NCBI GenBank assembly: GCA_031284475.1
Contig: JAISZV010000219.1
Span: forward strand, 1 to 8,513
Direction: 5' to 3'
Length of the DNA: 8,513 nucleotides
From: Proteiniphilum sp.
GTDB taxonomy: Bacteria > Bacteroidota > Bacteroidia > Bacteroidales > Dysgonomonadaceae
Below, one piece after another: positions 6,582-8,513 of the stretch (position 1 is its first letter; each line of letters starts with the position of its first letter). The notes below the pieces were generated by a model that worked only from the letters and a program-made list of their open reading frames with translations, made no database searches and had not been told where the DNA came from. The translations under genes and the position numbers were made by a program.

Positions 6582-6605
6582 GGCGTTATTCCTGTACGCC
6601 AAAAA
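6577..6605. repeat. Inverted repeat upstream of the hisS -7 box
   Basis: TTTTTGGCG (6577-6585) and CGCCAAAAA (6597-6605) form a perfect 9-bp inverted repeat with an 11-nt spacer. It ends 5 bp before the hisS -7 box and so covers the region where a -33 element would sit. The T-run is on the 5' side, so it is not a terminator for phoH. It could be a regulator-binding site or chance. Confidence 0.5.
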
Positions 6606-6609
6606 ACAC

Positions 6610-6617
6610 TATCTTTG
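6610..6617 (+). promoter_or_regulatory. -7 box of the hisS promoter
   Basis: TATCTTTG, a full match to TAnnTTTG, predicting a start near 6624 and a leader of about 25 nt before the ATG at 6649. The nearest TTTG (6579-6582) is 27 nt upstream, longer than the usual spacer. Its position inside the open upstream extension of hisS argues that translation begins at 6649. Confidence 0.6.
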
Positions 6618-6648
6618 CACAACAAAACAAACAAAGATCGAGAGAACA

Positions 6649-8013
6649 ATGCAAAAACCCTCCATACCCAAAGGTACAAGAGATTTTTCGCCCGAAGAAA
6701 CAGCGAAACGGAACTATATTTTCGATACGATCAAAGATGTGTATCGCCTCTATGGTTTTCGTCAGATTGAAACGCCGGCGATGGAAAACCTCTCTACCCT
6801 GATGGGAAAATACGGTGAAGAAGGCGATAAACTGCTTTTCAAGATACTCAACTCCGGCCATTTTTTAGGCGATATGAACGCGGATGATATTGCCGAAGGA
6901 AATTCTGCCAAAACAGCCGGTAAGATTTCGGAGAAAGGGCTCCGGTACGACCTTACCGTACCCTTTGCCCGCTACGTGGTAATGCACCGCAACGACATCA
7001 CTTTCCCTTTCAAACGCTACCAGATACAACCGGTATGGCGCGCCGACCGTCCCCAGAAAGGGCGTTACCGCGAGTTCTTCCAGTGCGACGCCGATATTAT
7101 AGGCTCCGATTCCCTACTCAACGAAGTGGAGTTGATCCAGATCATCGACGAAGTGTTTTCGCGTTTCGGCATCCGCGTTTCAATAAAACTGAATAACCGC
7201 AAGATACTTTCCGGTATTGCCGAGATCATTGGCGAAGCCGATAAGATCACCGATATTACCGTAGGTATCGACAAACTCGACAAGATCGGGGCGGAGAAGG
7301 TGAACGAAGAACTGGCGGCGAAAGGAATTGCACGGGAGGCGATAGAGAAGCTACAACCTATCCTGTTGCTGAGCGGCGCTACCCGCGAAAAACTCGGTAA
7401 GTTGAAAAAGGTATTGGCTTCCTCCCCTGCCGGATTAAAAGGCGTGGAGGAAATAGCGTATATTTTCGACAAAACGGAACTTCTTTCATTGAAAAATGAG
7501 TTGACGGTGGACCTTACACTGGCGCGGGGACTTAACTATTATACAGGCGCTATCATCGAAGTAAAGGCGCTCGATGCGGAAATAGGAAGTATTACCGGCG
7601 GGGGCAGGTACGACAACCTTACCGGTATCTTCGGCTTACCGGACGTTTCAGGTGTGGGTATCTCATTCGGCGCAGACAGGATTTACGACGTCTTGCAGCA
7701 ACTCAACCTTTTCCCGGAAAATTTCACGCACACGACCGACCTGCTGTTTGTCAATTTCGGGGAAAAGGAAGCCGCTTACCTCCTTCCGGTAATGCAACAA
7801 CTCCGAAGCGCCGGTATTCGCAGCGAACTTTATCCCGATGCGGCCAAGATGAAAAAACAGATGTCTTACGCCGACAGTAATCATATCCCCTTTGTAGCCA
7901 TCGTGGGCGAAAACGAGATAAAAGAGGAAAAAATCACGTTAAAGAATATGGAAAGCGGAGAACAAAAGCAGGCCACTCTCCGGCAGGTCATCAGTGAGAT
8001 AAAGCAAAATTAA
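6649..8013 (+). CDS. hisS: Histidine--tRNA ligase (HisRS)
   Basis: Class II aminoacyl-tRNA synthetase that activates histidine and charges tRNA-His in the cytoplasm. The 454-residue protein begins [15 protein letters not shown], the usual HisRS opening. Visible motifs are [11 protein letters not shown] (99-109), motif 2 spanning 128-152 with Arg131 and [13 protein letters not shown], the histidine-binding [10 protein letters not shown] (291-300), GGGRYDNL (317-324), and motif 3 [10 protein letters not shown] (335-344). The C-terminal 90 residues match the anticodon-binding domain, including [14 protein letters not shown] and [10 protein letters not shown]. The protein is longer than the roughly 424-residue E. 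coli enzyme, partly through a segment at about 65-95 (NSGHF...KISEK), which I recall as normal for Bacteroidota. The open frame extends 26 codons upstream to a TTG, but that part spans the -7 box and an inverted repeat and has no HisRS character, so 6649 is the start; CGAGAG 7 nt upstream may be a weak ribosome-binding site. Its stop codon abuts the next start codon. Confidence 0.97.
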   Translation: MQKPSIPKGTRDFSPEETAKRNYIFDTIKDVYRLYGFRQIETPAMENLSTLMGKYGEEGDKLLFKILNSGHFLGDMNADDIAEGNSAKTAGKISEKGLRYDLTVPFARYVVMHRNDITFPFKRYQIQPVWRADRPQKGRYREFFQCDADIIGSDSLLNEVELIQIIDEVFSRFGIRVSIKLNNRKILSGIAEIIGEADKITDITVGIDKLDKIGAEKVNEELAAKGIAREAIEKLQPILLLSGATREKLGKLKKVLASSPAGLKGVEEIAYIFDKTELLSLKNELTVDLTLARGLNYYTGAIIEVKALDAEIGSITGGGRYDNLTGIFGLPDVSGVGISFGADRIYDVLQQLNLFPENFTHTTDLLFVNFGEKEAAYLLPVMQQLRSAGIRSELYPDAAKMKKQMSYADSNHIPFVAIVGENEIKEEKITLKNMESGEQKQATLRQVISEIKQN

Positions 8014-8513
8014 ATGCTCAGTATAGAGAACCTTACCGTTGAGTTCGGCGGTTTCACGTTACTCGACCGAATATCGTTTGTCCTGAACAGGAACGAACGG
8101 ATAGCCCTTGCAGGTAAAAACGGCGCGGGAAAATCTACGCTTCTGAAAATTATGGCGGGGTTGCAGCAGCCTTCGGACGGCGTGGTTTCCTTACCCAAAG
8201 GCGTCTCCATCGGCTACCTGCCGCAACAGATGAAACTAAACGACAGCCGTACCGTGCGGGAAGAGGCTTCCATAGCATTCGCCCATCTCAAAAAGATGGA
8301 GAAGGACCTGGAGCAACTGCACCAGGAAATGGCCGAACGCACCGATTACGAGTCGGAAGCCTATCAGGCGGTGATTGAGCGTGCAACCGACTTGCAGGAG
8401 TTGCTGCAAATGTCGGGAATCCACAATTTCGAGGCCGAAGTAGAAAAAACGCTGCTGGGGCTGGGATTCTGCCGGAGCGATTTCGACCGGCCTACCCGTG
8501 AGTTCAGCGGCGG
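8014..8513 (+). CDS. ABC-F family ATPase (EttA/Uup-like), N-terminal part, cut by the window edge
   Basis: The first 166 codons of a soluble tandem-ABC protein of the ABC-F family, whose members act on ribosomes (translation factors or antibiotic protection) rather than in transport. Visible are Walker A GKNGAGKST (34-42), the Q-loop YLPQQ (68-72), a charged helical stretch about 92-132, and the beginning of the ABC signature EFSGG at the very edge (163 onward). The opening MLSIENLTVEFGG and the order of motifs fit ABC-F; a membrane transporter ATPase would be a poorer match. The second ABC domain and the linker that would identify the subfamily lie outside the window. The ATG begins at the base after the hisS TAA, with no gap, so the two are surely cotranscribed and may be translationally coupled. 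No promoter is seen before it. Confidence 0.9.
   Translation, partial: MLSIENLTVEFGGFTLLDRISFVLNRNERIALAGKNGAGKSTLLKIMAGLQQPSDGVVSLPKGVSIGYLPQQMKLNDSRTVREEASIAFAHLKKMEKDLEQLHQEMAERTDYESEAYQAVIERATDLQELLQMSGIHNFEAEVEKTLLGLGFCRSDFDRPTREFSG

Noticed and set aside
6571..6648. In-frame extension of HisRS by 26 codons to a TTG at 6571
   Set aside because: The stretch contains a perfect -7 box and an inverted repeat, and the conserved HisRS N-terminus begins at 6649.

Overview
The window looks like a chromosomal housekeeping segment from a member of the Bacteroidota, most likely order Bacteroidales. Three things point that way: the -7 motifs upstream of several genes match the Bacteroidota consensus TAnnTTTG rather than TATAAT; Shine-Dalgarno sites are weak or absent and the leaders are A/T-rich; and the protein families are of Bacteroidota type (a long HisRS with a eukaryote-like motif 2, a DPP5-like S9 peptidase, a glycine/arginine-tailed single-RRM protein). 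I see no insertion sequence, phage gene, CRISPR array, tRNA or rRNA. Genus is not determinable by eye; the Dysgonomonadaceae/Porphyromonadaceae neighbourhood is a guess.

Layout. The left half (82-4458) reads on the minus strand. In transcription order it holds a small RRM RNA-binding protein with a clear terminator behind it, then tsaB (tRNA t6A modification), a 398-bp gap, a LolD-type ABC ATPase, and a DPP5-like peptidase starting 67 nt after the ATPase stop. The right half (5083-8513) reads on the plus strand: a PIN-PhoH ATPase, a probable terminator, hisS, and directly abutting it the first 166 codons of an ABC-F ATPase that runs off the window. The two halves diverge from a 624-bp intergenic region (4459-5082) that carries good promoter matches on both strands.

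How the genes fit together. Most of the window concerns RNA and translation: an RRM protein, a PIN-PhoH protein (RNase-like domain plus ATPase), t6A synthesis, histidyl-tRNA charging and a ribosome-associated ABC-F protein. The LolD-like ATPase and the peptidase form a separate cell-envelope pair.

No clearly new multi-gene system is visible. The observations most worth checking are the head-to-head promoters between the RRM gene and phoH (with a possible small RNA or long leader), two consecutive inverted repeats of identical geometry between phoH and hisS, and two very small candidate ORFs in intergenic DNA.
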